Source: Paramacrobiotus metropolitanus
Taxonomy: Eukaryota > Tardigrada > Eutardigrada > Parachela > Macrobiotidae
Length of the DNA: 64,000 bases
Direction of reading: 5' to 3'
NCBI RefSeq assembly: GCF_019649055.1
Contig: NW_026570304.1
Span: forward strand, 576,996 to 640,995
A program made the translations under genes and the position numbers. Below the pieces are notes generated by a model that saw only the letters and a list, made by a program, of their open reading frames with translations, was not told where the DNA came from and did no database searches. Numbering within the stretch: position 1 is the first letter of the stretch; every line of letters starts with the position of its first letter. Positions 22,850 to 34,200 of the stretch are shown in pieces.

Positions 22850-23645
22850 TATATCACTGGGTTCGTCAATACTGACCCAGTTACATTTAACGCTGCGGTT
22901 CCCGAAAACTGTCCCTATATAACTACGGCGGGTTCGTCAATAATGACCGGGTTATAATTTACGTTACGGTTCCCAAAACTGCACCACCAGGGCCGCTAAA
23001 AAAATCCGGACCGGGTCCAAATTTCCGGACCCCCCTCATATTACTACGGCGGGTTCGTCAATAAAAACCGGGTTATAATTTACGCTACGGTTCCCCAAAA
23101 CTGCACCACCCGGGGCCGCTAAACAAATCCGGACCGGGTCCAAATTTCCGGACCCCCCGTATATTACTACGGCGGGTTCGCCAATAATGACCCGGTTATA
23201 GTTGACGTTACGGTTCCCCAAAACTGCACCACCCGGGACCGCTAAACAAATCCGGACGGGGTCCAAATTGCCGGACCCCCCGTATATTACTACGGCGGGT
23301 TCGTCAACATTGACCCGGTTATAATTTACGGTTTCTCAAAACAGCTCTACCCGGATGCGCAAAAAAAATCCGGGCCTGGTCCAAATTTCCGGACCCCCCG
23401 TATATTACTACGGCGGGTTCGTCAATAATGACCGGGTTATAATTTACGTTACGGTTTCTCAAAACAGCTCCACCCGGACGCGCAAAAAAAATCCGGACCG
23501 GGTCCAAATTTCCGGACCACCCGTATATTACTACGGCGTGTTCGTCAATAATGACCGGGTTATAATTTACGTTACGGTTCCCCAAAATGCCACCACCCGA
23601 CCCGGTCTGCGCGTTTGCACTGGGTCCAAATTTACGGTCGAACAC
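22850..23645. repeat. Satellite-like tandem array, ~118-123 bp unit, about 6-7 copies
   Basis: A unit containing TATTACTACGGCGGGTTCG, AATGACCGGGTTATAATTTACG and CCGGACCGGGTCCAAATTTCC recurs at about 22917 (diverged), 23039, 23162, 23285, 23403 and 23526. Edge copies at ~22850 and ~23640 are degenerate. Two subtypes alternate: one with CCCCAAAACTGCACCACCCGG and one with TCTCAAAACAGCTC. ORFs crossing the array are repeats of the unit and are not genes. Confidence 0.85.
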
Positions 23646-23719
23646 ACATTTCCCCATTGGGTCCGTCAATTATAACCCGGTTAGGTTCACGATTTTAAAC
23701 TACCTTCATTTTTGATAGG

Positions 23720-23870
23720 CTGCGCCCCCGCACTTTGCTTATTGGGGCTCCGCCCCAAACCCTGACGCTAGGGGCTTCGCCCCTGGACCCCGGGAACCCG
23801 GTTCTCCGGTTCGCCCCACACACTTTAAATTAAAAACGCTACGCTCGCTTCGCTCGCTCGCTTGATTACT
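23720..23870. repeat. GC-rich hairpin block beside the satellite
   Basis: GGGGCTCCGCCCC and GGGGCTTCGCCCC are perfect 5-bp stems with 3-nt loops about 25 bp apart. They are followed by GGGAACCCGGTTCTCCGGTTCG and a GCTCGCTTCGCTCGCTCGC run. Style and composition differ sharply from the AT-rich flanks and resemble the GC cores at 21.5-21.9 kb. Confidence 0.5.
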
Positions 23871-24070
23871 TAACTCATATCAGCTCGACAACGAGTGGAA
23901 GGCATTAGAACATCTTTTCTATTGTCTGTATTATGCCAATCCGTTTCTGAGGCAGTCAGGAGTGCCTCTCGATTTGTTGTTAGTTATCGCCAAATTTTTT
24001 CGGCTATGCAGGCAATTTACAGCTGGCGAACAAAAGTATATTTCGCACAAATTGTTTTCTCGTTAGAATT

Positions 24071-24268
24071 TCAGTTCCTACTCTTCGTAGCAAATACAGC
24101 TAGCCAATGCAGTCCGGGTCCCGCGTGCTTGTCCGAGTTTACAATCAGTGCGAGCGGGAATTTTGGACTGGATACAGTCGGCAGCGCATCTGGGGAGAAC
24201 ACTCCGAGGAAAATTTTCTGTAGACAGCTATCGTGGTGCACGATATCTTGAAGCTTGAGATTATTCAT
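24071..24268 (-). pseudogene. Polinton adenain-like protease, N-terminal fragment (second Polinton copy)
   Basis: Begins at ATG 24268, 2 nt after the capsid stop, and reads LQKIFLGVFSPDALP, then ALIVNSDKHAGPGLHWLAVFA. The last block carries the catalytic His of the adenovirus-type cysteine protease fold used to mature Polinton capsids. The frame ends six codons later, before the expected catalytic Cys. The other protease copies in the window (43.4 and 61.4 kb) also stop making sense just after this point. Confidence 0.65.
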
Positions 24269-24270
24269 GT

Positions 24271-24699
24271 TTAAGCACGTTTGTACGGGCAATACACGTT
24301 CCGTCGTGTGTCGATCTCCACGAGGGCGTGCTTGTTGAAATAGACCAATACGGAAAGAGTGGCAGTCGGTTGGGGCGAGAATGGTAAAGATAGTCCAAGA
24401 ACACCTTTTTTCGTAGGATTTATGCACATATGGTTTCCGATATCCGGTTCGAGGTTAAAACCAAAAACTGCATAACCTTTGGCCCATTCTTTTTGATCGA
24501 AGACCAATGTAGAGTTTTTGTAAATTATACCAGTTGTCTCCAACAGACTCAGGTACCCGTCGCGCGTGTTTGTTGCTGAAACCTCTAAGGCTTTCCCAGG
24601 AAACGGTTCGGAATTGAAATAAGTGATAATCTGGCTCAGTTCATAGGGCTGAAAATTGTGAGGGTTGCGAGTTAAGTTTTCACCAACGGCCTCCGACAA
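24271..24699 (-). pseudogene. Polinton major capsid protein, C-terminal fragment (second copy)
   Basis: A 142-codon frame with the C-terminal signature of Polinton double jelly-roll capsid proteins: an aromatic block WAKGYAVFGFNLEPD, a beta-strand repeat, and a closing VYFNKHALVEIDTRRNV. The equivalent end of the 43.5-kb copy reads VFDIVIEINNNRQV. It is much diverged from that copy. The protease fragment follows directly, the same order as in the main Polinton. Everything upstream of this fragment is missing or unrecognisable. Confidence 0.65.
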
Positions 24700-25560
24700 A
24701 ACTAGAGCAACGAAAAGTTGCTTTGGAATAACTCCTCGAAATCAGTTGTCACGAGACCAATGACTGTCTCCAGATGGTATGGTCATCTCGAGAACATAAG
24801 ATTCTCGAGCACATGGGATTAAAAGATTGTGCGACCAGTTCAACGATTGATCGATCTGGGATTATACACTGTTCACTAGCCCTATCCACTACAGGCTTCT
24901 CAGATTCTTAAGCAGCCACGAGTCATCTGAGACGTTGCTGCGACGATCTGCGTCGCAAATGTTGTCGAAGAAAAAGTCGGTACACACATCGAAGCTCTCC
25001 GGCGACACTTCGAGCCAGTTGAAGAGCCCAGTCCTGATAATCTCACGGTATCGGGAGATAAATTGTCAGTATCCGCTTCCGGCATGTGAGGGTGAGGAAG
25101 CGACGCGTTCGGCGTGTTCACATCATACGAATGGACAACTGGTAAATGTTGCGTCAGACATAAGAAAATTAGAGTAGGAACGCTATTGGCCTGGCGCCAT
25201 GCATATTGTACCAAACAATAAAGGTCCAGAAAACGTTGCTTGCACTCGTGTGACGCGACTTTTGCAATTTTTCCATAAGTTGGAGCTCCAGCCAGTTGTT
25301 AGCCAATTACGCATCATTAAGTTAAACTAATGATCGGAACGAATGCGCACTTGGAGTCAGCCAGATGTTGTTTTACGCTGACAATATTCGAAACTCTTTT
25401 TGCCTTCTACTTGTTATGAAAAATGTTTTTGTTATAGCCATCATTACATGTCGATTTTTATCGATAAAGGTTTTGCGACCATATCTGAGTACCCCGGTTT
25501 CGCGATGTGATATCTGTTTGTGAACTGGCGAAAAAATTATCCGATAGGCCCATGCGTCAA
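24700..25560. other. Spacer between two oppositely oriented Polinton fragments
   Basis: No supported gene. Short ORFs at 24900-25214 and 25373-25696 (minus) lack family motifs. Confidence 0.3.
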
Positions 25561-25569
25561 GAGAACAAA

Positions 25570-25960
25570 GTTTTCGATCAGCTAAGTAATTATTCTGGAT
25601 TGGATAAAGCCACAGTGCTGCCGCGTAAGACTTGTTGCTACCGGTGCTGCCGTGCCTTACAACAAAGCCTACGCTTCCCTTGTGTCGAGTGTGCACGGAA
25701 TATCAAGACAATGAATCCTGTCAACACTCAGACCACGACCGCGCATTGTTTGGGGTGTGGACCACCGTGGAACTGGAAAAAGCCTGGAAACCGGGTACCG
25801 CTTTATTGCCGTACATGAAGTTTGGCATTTTCCAAATTCCGACGAGGATTACTTGCAAATTATATCATCCATTTCTTAAATCCTTAAACCGAAGCCATTG
25901 GATGGCCGACTGAGATCCACAGCGAAGGAGCAAAGCAAAATTACTTGAAAAATTTCCTAA
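25570..25960 (+). pseudogene. Polinton DNA polymerase B fragment
   Basis: The plus-strand frame carries PLCRVCTEYQDNESCQHS, then RALFGVWTTVELEKAW. This corresponds to the Cys-rich insertion of Polinton PolB just after motif A (in the main copy LCMACAVSKNNDYCNHT then CLEGVWCTPELHHAL). Frames change on both sides and the catalytic motifs are absent, so only a degraded ~130-residue slice remains. It points away from the capsid/protease fragment at 24.1-24.7 kb, so the two are either separate insertions or separated by an inversion. Confidence 0.65.
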
Positions 25961-26096
25961 CAAGGGAAGTTATTGTGCTAGAGCCTGACAAACTCTAAAA
26001 AAACGGGTTTGCGCTCGCTCAACAAACTTCGCTTAAATAGGTCAGTATTCAGACAAATTTTACTGTGCGAAAAGCTTTTACAGTTCTTGTAAATTA

Positions 26097-26155
26097 CGAG
26101 GACATTTGGGTGCTGTGAACATACCCTTCACGATTAGGGTACGATGAACACCCGG
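26097..26155 (+). repeat. Left terminal inverted repeat of the pogo-type element
   Basis: Reverse complement of 28569-28627 except at two positions near the inner end. Preceded by TA. Confidence 0.92.
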
Positions 26156-26396
26156 CCAGTCTGCAGCTCGCAACGCTACTGGCCTCACGGTCGAAATTTT
26201 AAAATTAAATTCAAATTTTAAAACGCACAGCATTCAGTACGAGTACTCGTACATATTTGTTTATTTCCATATCTTGTTATCTTATATTCTAGATTTGTTA
26301 TAGTGACTGTTTGTTTTACTGTTTTTACTAATTAATCTGATTTGCTACGTGTACTGAATCCAACTGTCCACAAATATCAGCTACGACTCTACGAGT

Positions 26397-28353
26397 ATGG
26401 ATCTAGTCGCCAGAGCTTGTCATAATGATGCTATGGACGCAGCAGTCAAGTCATGTCAGGAGGGAATTTTATCGCAGGCTTCCGCCGCAAAGGTCTACAG
26501 AGTTAATCGCACGACCCTAGGAAGACGGCTGAAGGGAATTGTGCCTCAACAGAATGGGCAATGGCAGCGGATATTTACTGATCTTGAGGAGAACTTTATT
26601 GCAGACACCATGCTGCGCTGTGCAAAACTTGGAGTGCCTCTAAATAAACCGATGTTAAAACGAATTATTCCTCCACTGTTGAAAGAAAAAGGTAAAACGC
26701 TTTAAGATAATGCTTTTGGCGCCGATAAAATTGCAATAGCATATAGAAATTTTTTTCATTATTTGGCTCTTGTTCACACATCAAATGTTTGTAGGTCTTT
26801 CAGTCGAGAAACAACGTTTTACGGAGGACTGGCACTATGGCTTTTTAAAGCGTCACCCAGAAATTAAGAAGCGCATCTCTCACAGTGCAAACCGGAAGAA
26901 ATCTCGGGAATGGACCGTAAAAAACCGCCAGGGATGGCTTAAGAAGCTAAGCGAGCTGCACATGAGCGGATATCTGAGCGACCCTCGTGGTATCTGGAAC
27001 TTTGATGAGTCCGCATTTCAAGTGGCAGAGCGAGTTACTTCGGTTTATGCAGAAAAAGGGACAAAGGATGTACTCTCTTATTTCGATGGTAACGACAGAG
27101 AGCTGGTTACTGTTTTGGCTGGCGGAAACGCTGCGGGAGAGATTATGAGACCGTTAATCCTGTTCGATGGCAAAGTGATGATGGCTTCTCGACTGGACGG
27201 AACTGATGATCGCTGTTATGTCGGTGTAAACAATTCAGGGATTATGGACACGGAAACATTTGTTAATTACCTCCGACGCGTAGTCATTCCTGCCATGACA
27301 GCAGATAAGGTAATTCAAAAATATTACAGTACCAAAAAAAACTTACAAGCATAAAATTATTATAAAAGCAATATTAATGACGCTAATTATTGTCACAAGA
27401 CCAGTAAATTAAACCTAATTATTTTTGATTTCTGTGTAGCCAACAGCTCTGTGCAAATAAATACATCTATATTGTAATCATCTTTTGTAGAATGTTATCT
27501 TCTTGGATGGTCATAGTTTCCACATGCTGAACGATGAGTTCATTCACGAGTGTTTGATGTCGGAAAAAGATATTACCGTAGTGATTTTGCCCTCTGGACA
27601 GACTGATAAATTGCAGCCCATGGACATTAAAGTTTTCGGACCTGTCAAAAAGTACTGGCGGGATTATTTGCGTTTGCAGCCACTCCTATTGGACGAAGCG
27701 GTAAGAACTTTAATATTTAACTGTGATTTTGCCCGTAAGTTGAATTTTCGTTTAAAATACAGATATCCAAGCAGAATTTTGCGAAACACTTGATGGCAAA
27801 ATGAAACGATTTCAACATGCCGTCAAATATCATTTCCGGTTTTAAAGCATCGGGCATTTTTCCTTATAATCCGGAGAACGTTTGTCGTGCTGTGGATGGG
27901 CCCAACGATGATTTAAACGACGCAACACTGCCGCAGGAACAAGCTGACTTGTTAACCTTTCGCGTAGTTTATGCAAGTGAATTGGCAGAACTCAAGCAGT
28001 TTGTTCGCGTGAAATTTCATGCGCCTAATTCTACTGCCGAAGAAATTGCGGGAATCCTTGTTGATAAGATGGAAGGGTTTAAGCCGACTGTGGCACCTGG
28101 TAACATTGCCCAAGGGTTTTTCGACCGTCTGACACAGATCCACCCTCGAAAGGAAAAGAGACCTACTGATCAACGTTTGCGGATGGATAGCGGAGCGATT
28201 ATCACGAGCTCAGAGTTTCAGAAAGCGCGAGCCGAACATCACCAAAAACGCCAGAAAGTTCCACAGAAATCTAATCGCCGCGCTGTGTTGGGCAATCTTA
28301 CGAATACGCCAACAAAAGTTACAAAACGGTCTTTCAAGAAACGCGAAAGTTAA
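26397..28353 (+). pseudogene. pogo/Tigger transposase, four exons, one premature TGA
   Basis: Exons 26397-26691, 26795-27309, 27491-27700 and 27763-28353, joined by GT-AG introns of 103, 181 and 62 bp with consistent phases (536 codons plus stop). Exon 1 holds a psq-type helix-turn-helix (LSQASAAKVYRVNRTTLGRRL) for end binding. The DDD catalytic triad is present: NFDESAF, IFLDGHSFHML and KLQPMDIKVFG. Exon 4 contains the typical GFKASGIFPYNPENV block, but a TGA at 27802-27804 interrupts it 15 bp upstream. The enzyme cuts and pastes the element at TA. The TGA probably makes this copy non-autonomous; a sense codon changed by one base is the simplest reading. Confidence 0.88.
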
Positions 28354-28568
28354 ATGAATACGAGTGCGTATTAAATAGAGAATTTTGTGCTATACTCGTT
28401 CAGGTTATTATTTTGTTCTGTGACTAAAAACTCTGAAGCACTATGATCTTCCAAAATGTGGTTTGAAGGCACAATAATTTTTGGTGGGCCGCAATTTGTC
28501 AAAATAGTCAGTAAAAATATTTGAGTATAACAATTTTATCAAAATAAAATTTTCTGTAAAGTTAGTTC

Positions 28569-28627
28569 CCGGGTGTTTATCGCACCCTAATCGTGAAGGG
28601 TATGTTCACAGCACCCAAATGTCCTCG
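28569..28627 (-). repeat. Right terminal inverted repeat of the pogo-type element
   Basis: Inverted copy of 26097-26155, followed by the TA duplication at 28628-28629. Confidence 0.92.
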
Positions 28628-28629
28628 TA

Positions 28630-29300
28630 CAGCTTTTGAGACGCAGTTTAATTTTATTGTAGCATTTTGCCTTGTAACACAAAAAATCTTAAGATCTCTA
28701 GTGAGAGAAATTACACACAGGTTTCATTAAGTGTCACAGACGTTTCTTTTTTCTCTGTAATTTTCTCAGTTTTGCTGCATTTCTCCTTTCTCGTAACTAC
28801 GTGTAATAACGACGGTCTTGTGTTCAAAAAGTACCGAAGGGCATTTTTAGCTGAATCACGATTCCGTCCAGTTCCGAAACTTTCAGGTCGATTAGGTCAT
28901 CTTCGTTGCCAAACGAACCCTTTATTTCATTCGGCGAGACAGATTTGTTTTATTAATTCACATATGCTCCATGAATGCCAGTGACGGACATCATGAGAGA
29001 AATTTGTCTCTTCAGGTTAACTTGATGCAGACCTGTTGCATTATATAATTTACATCAAGGTAACTCAAAAATACATCGTGTCTGCGAATGAATACCAATT
29101 CGGTTCCAAGGCTAAATATTATTTGGTTTTCGGAATCAGCACCTTTTTCCTATTTCCTTAGGATTTTGGAATCCACATCGCATTTAAAACTCCCAGCCAG
29201 TTATTTGATAGGTTAGATCACGAAAGCCGTCGTCATGGCTCTGGAGTAGATAAGCGTCCATTTTGATAGCGTTTCGATACTTGTGGATTTTTAACTGCTC
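28630..29300. other. No recognisable gene
   Basis: A 105-codon ORF at 28667-28984 begins at the transposon edge and shows no family resemblance. Confidence 0.4.
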
Positions 29301-29309
29301 TTCAGCGAA

Positions 29310-29725
29310 CAGCCAATGACTTATACCACTGTGCTCAAAGCCAATTTAACCAAGCTTTCGAAGAGCTAAAGGAAAGGTTGACGACTGCTCCCGTTTCAGC
29401 ATTTTTTAATGAAAATATATTAACTGCTATCCATGGTGATGCTAGCCGATATAGCTTGCGGAGCCGTTTCAGTCCAGATTCATCCTGAACGATGAAACCT
29501 ATAAGCTGATGTTCGAGAAAGTTTACTAGTAGCGAAAACAACTTTCAACTATCGAAAGAATGTTTGGAAATACTTCATGCGACCCAGAAATTTTGTCCAT
29601 ATATTTATGGAAGTGAAGTCGATGTGTTTACCGATCATGCTTCCATGACGTGGGTGATGTCATTAAAAAACCCAAAATCAGAAATTAGCGACGTAGTCTT
29701 TACGTCTTTCTGAATTTCAGGTGAG
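29310..29725 (+). pseudogene. Ty3/gypsy RT-RNase H fragment
   Basis: Across shifting plus-strand frames I read FEELKERLTTAPVSAFF (the RT-RNase H connection), AIHGDASRY (first RNase H Asp), NFQLSKE-type sequence preceding a conserved Glu region, PYIYGSEVDVFTDHASM (third Asp) and WVMSLKNPKSEI. Several stops and frameshifts break it, and no RT catalytic YxDD or integrase is nearby on this strand. It is unrelated at sequence level to the large element at 1-10 kb and belongs to another gypsy family. Confidence 0.75.
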
Positions 29726-32600
29726 TATACACGACAGTCAAGAAATCAGTATGTAAACTCAAAATAAGTCTTTTCCTGCCCAAGGCAACGGCGCATACCT
29801 CCAAATATTAGCGGGTCAACAAAAGACAATACTGCAAACAGACTTTGAATGGATGACTCCGATTATTATACGACGAGCCCGACTAATAATTATTAACTAA
29901 ATGATGAGTTTGATCTCCGCCGCCTCCCATTGTTTCAGTGGGTAACTCTTGTGTTTCACTCGTTCAAAGTAATAGATTTTAATAACTGTTAAAATTGCAC
30001 ATCCTACAAGCACAAACAGTTTGCGAAGGGGGGTGGACAGGCGAACGAACAGCACAGAAGGTCGTGGTTGTTTGGGTTCTCTGCTGTTATTCACCAGTTG
30101 GATACATACAAAGTCGTATAATATCACGGTCGTATAATATCACTGTAACTCGTACCGACAACTTTTAACGGCTAGTGTTCGGCAGCCTGATGTTCAGCGG
30201 TGACATCTGGCATTTCTTCACCATTAACATCCGGCATATCTTCTTCGGGGACACCGTCGAACAACATTGATCTTAACAATTACTGTCTCTGGTCTGCCTT
30301 CGTATTAACTGACCAATTGAATAAGTTTCAGCTGCCGTGGGGTGGCAAAATTCATGGCTTCCGAGATGTTAAAGCCGGCATTAAATACCAGGTGAAACGC
30401 GACGGGAAAAGTCATGATAAACTCGCAGGTTTTCTGCTCAACCTACCAATGGACCGTTTAATATTTAGGTCTGTTATTGATAAGTAACTAGACACCTAGT
30501 GATGCACTGTGCTGCACACTTTTGCTGAATTTTCCTCAGCTAACTACATATCCCGTGAAGCGTACGTAGATCATCATGGACATAAAATCTTAATGCGAAT
30601 TACCACATTGACAGTCAATCCACGTGAGCGCAGGCTGTGCGGTCTGATTACGGTGGGTTTGTATCGCAAGAAATGCTTACAGACGTATTCTTGTACCGGG
30701 AGGAAACTATATATTCCGTCAGAACATAGTACAGCAACAGCAATAATTATACTTTCACTAATAACAGGAGAATCAATGTGTAGTTTAGTAGTCAGAATCT
30801 CATATTACCTGCAGTCTCGCATTATTTGGGCCTGCGAGCTTGGAACGTAATTCCACGCCTTCCAGTCAGCAAAATGAAGCAACTGATGGATAATTAGTCG
30901 TCAACATCCGTGTGCCACGCAGAACTGATCATCCAGGAACTGTAGCAGACAAATAGTTCATTTATCCCTGGTAACGTCTTCGTAAGACGGTCCTAAGTGA
31001 ATCCAGATCGTTAAGGCTCCATGTCTATAAGAATAATTTCCTTTGAATTAATTGACTAGAGATTCATCGAAAAGCACTAATTGTTACCAAAAGATAGTAC
31101 TGTTTGTGTATATGCTAACCTATATTTCGTCGTTGAAATAAGAATCCGATATCGCTATGTCGTAAACTACTTGGACATTTTTCCAATGGATCGATCTCCA
31201 GAAGTTGTCTTCAAGCTTCTCGATGCTGCCGCCTGGACAGAGTGACGGATAATATAATTACATGTAATCATACATGTAATACACAGCGTAACTTATATTT
31301 GCTACTTACGGCTAGTCTGGTAAAACACAGATATGTACAGATCACAGAAGTACTCGTCGTGAAGATTTCCAAGACGAGAGCAGCCATGGCAGGTCATGTG
31401 TGTACACAATATGAAATTGTAAAAAGATGATTGCATTTGGCGGAATAGAAGAGAGCGAGACATTCCTTCTCGAAGAATCGTCTCAACTTGTTTCGACAGG
31501 AATGCCCCTGAACGCCGGTTGTGAAGAACTGCGGAGATTGCACAATGCACAGCGCCTGTTTTGCATTGTGCAATCCCAGAAAGCCGGTAGCCAGAAGTAC
31601 AAGAACATTTGGGACCTTTGGACCGTAATAAACTTCGGTGATTCCAATCATAATTCTACCCTGGATCGGATTTTTGTACAGTGTTTTAGCGTTGAAATGC
31701 AAAGAAACGAGGAAATACGTTATCTGTGAAGTTAACCGTAAAGCATTTGGCCGGCCTTAAAGTTAAGTAACACTAGATTTAGAAAAAAAATGAGGGGAGA
31801 GCTTCATACACTCACACTACCGCTACTTATACAACAGAGCCGGCCGCCCTTTTATAGCGGCGAGCCGGCATACACATTAAGATGGAAAGATCCCGCTGTC
31901 GTCAATGGACGTCAGCGGGGTAGCACGCACTGCATCCCAGGCGTGCTATCGACCCACACGGGCAAACACCATCTGCAGGGAAAAACGTACAGGGAGAAGC
32001 AGTGATATCCGTGTTTGCACCGATGGGATAGGTGCACCAAATAAGCATTTGGTTTCCACGTCGAGGTCTGCGTTGAATTCAGTCCAAAAAATCCGTTATA
32101 AACCAAAGCAATGTGTTTCATAATCATATTGAATTGGAGACAGAATACTCCTATGTGGCGAGTTCCTACAGACATCGATGTGCGTATGAATAGCGCTGCA
32201 TGCTCCCAGTCCGTGGCACCGCATGACCACGGAGAAGGATACCGATCCCTGGCCCCAGCTCTAGCAGGAGGAAGTGCTCGTGATGCTCCATGGCACGTGC
32301 ATGGCAAAGGAGTGACTATCGCCTTCTTTGGCTATCAGCTTCAAAAATTGCTACCGGAAACGATGTCGTCGCTTTCTGTTGTGCGAAGATTGTATATTCC
32401 ACGGTGTCGACAATTGGTTAACAGCTTTAAATTCAGTAAAATCAACATTGGGAAATGGAATATTCCTGTAGCCATGCGGATAAGTTTCAAAACCATTTCC
32501 AATAACACCACTTGTCAATGTGTACGAAACACGACGACTAATGTTCATGCTCTGGATACTCAAATGCTTCGTGTTCCACTTGAAAAATATTACGTAACTC
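29726..32600. other. Unassigned DNA with hypothetical ORFs
   Basis: ORFs at 30200-30487 and 30509-30850 (plus), 31394-31702 (minus) and 32111-32617 (plus) carry no motif I can name. A 14-bp perfect inverted repeat lies at 31536-31575. Confidence 0.25.
31536..31575. repeat. Perfect 14-bp hairpin with 12-nt loop
   Basis: GATTGCACAATGCA (31536-31549) is followed after 12 nt by its exact reverse complement (31562-31575). It is AT/GC balanced with no T-run after it, so it is not an obvious terminator. Context is unassigned. Confidence 0.7.
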
Positions 32601-32619
32601 CGGAAATTACGTCATAGGT

Positions 32620-33290
32620 TTTCCTTTTATTTTGAAACTGAACGGAATCATACAACGAAAAAGAACTTTAGCTCTTCCTTCGACCAAACTGTCGCGGACG
32701 TCCAGCCGTGGCCGAAGCTTCAAAGATTTAATAAGTCCAGCTTTCTTTTCCTGGGCAAGCTCGCACTCATACTTCACCACCATAGACTGTACATTAGGGT
32801 TCGGTTGGCTCGCTAGATTCGTTTTTACAGTCTCTTCACGAATTTCTGCAAACGCTTTCGTGCGTACCGTATTCTTCCTGAAGGACCCGGGAAACATATT
32901 GCACATTCGTGCCAAAAACATCCATGGAACTGGGACACGGTTCTTCCCACCGGAGCCAATCCGTCTACGGAAACCTGTTGATGCGCTTCTCTCCTCCAAA
33001 AGAGCAGCACGTTTGGATTTTTACGCCTGAGATACGCTACATATGCGCCATCCATTCCAACGCTTCGTTACTCTGGTTGTGCCGGCTACCACAGCCGGAA
33101 CAAGGTATGATTCCGATTGATTTTTCGGCTAAGATAGTAGAACTGAGTTTCCAGCATGACAATGCTTGGATTTGTAGGCTGCTTGAAGCACTGAATTCCC
33201 GGAAAAATCTCCTCAAAACTGTTCTGTGTAGTTTTGCAACATTCACGTACAACCAAGACATCGTTTGTTCAGTATAGATCCAATTCATCT
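32620..33290 (-). pseudogene. Polinton DNA polymerase B fragment (third remnant)
   Basis: From high to low coordinates the minus strand carries KSIGIIPCSG, then NEALEWMAHM, then VDGLAPVGRTVSQFHGCFWHECAICF, and finally KLRPRLDVRDSLVEGRAKVLF. This is the order of the Polinton PolB linker between exonuclease and polymerase domains (compare VDGYDP, EYNGCVHHGHPLC and LRDPLRPRDAFKGGRTN in the main copy). At least two frame changes occur and neither exonuclease nor polymerase catalytic motifs remain. The sequence is clearly a different lineage from the main copy. Confidence 0.7.
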
Positions 33291-34200
33291 TTTGGATTAT
33301 ACATTTTCAACTGCTTCTTCGTATACCATTGGTCAAATTCACCTTTTTCTTTGAATCCTTTAAACTGTATTCGAACAATTCTTCTCTTCGAATTCGAACA
33401 ACAATTCAGTGTATGCATCCCGAACGTAGCACCTCACTTACAATTTCTCATATCTATCATAATGATCGGGTAAGAGAGAACTTTAAATTCAAACGAAATG
33501 TTGACCTTGAAGAGGACAAAGGGCGAGCACGCCGAGTGAATAATTTTAATACCGAATCCGATAATGCTATGGGCATAACTAGGCAGACAACGGTGACCGC
33601 GCAGACACCAAGTGTAAACATAAGCCAGTCTCATGCGTCAACGTCGTCAATAAATATTGATTATTCTACTGTAACAACTTCTTCAAGCCCTAGATTAGCA
33701 AATTCTCATCGAAACAGCCGCCCAACAACGACTCCCTTTCCAACATTAGCGTAGGCTTACGACCGCTCGAATCAACTGACCGAAGATCAGCGCAGATGGC
33801 TAATTGACTATTATCAACTATCTAAGTCACGTTCTCGGGACAATACAGTCGGAACCATTTCCAAGAACGCGTGGCTAATCGCAATCGTCATCATCGAGTC
33901 AGCAATCTCCCTACTGACTTTGATGATTACTCCCAGAACGACCAGACGGTCGCACCTGTTCATCGCCCTCATACTGCCATAGCAACACAAAAAACAACAA
34001 TGCCACCACGTCCAGTAACAATGGCTTCGACCATTGACAACATGGATACTCATGGTCAGTACAATAACCATAATGCGGAATCACGGAACATTTATTTGTC
34101 TGCACACGAGCAATATACTGCGGACAGTTCCGTAATAATGGCCAATATTTTATCCGATGAAATTAACTATTTAAGTTGTTAATTTTTAATTATTTAATCG
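33291..34200 (+). other. Ser/Thr-rich hypothetical ORFs
   Basis: ORFs 33329-33754 (141 codons) and 33871-34182 (103 codons) on the plus strand are rich in Ser, Thr, Asn and His, with low-complexity stretches. No domain is recognised; coding status is uncertain. Confidence 0.2.

Larger units (their letters stand above)
26097..28627 (+). mobile_element. pogo/Tigger-type DNA transposon, full length (2531 bp)
   Basis: Bounded by 59-bp terminal inverted repeats, each beginning CGAGGACATTTGGGTGC at its outer end, differing at two positions. Both are flanked by TA (26095-26096 and 28628-28629), the target duplication of the Tc1/mariner-pogo superfamily. The interior carries one four-exon transposase gene with a single in-frame stop. 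Few differences between the repeats suggest a fairly young insertion. Confidence 0.92.

Noticed and set aside
22850-23645. CRISPR array
   Set aside because: Whole ~120-bp units repeat without unique spacers, and the context is eukaryotic.
23036-23669. Protein genes across the satellite
   Set aside because: The ORFs simply translate the repeat unit.
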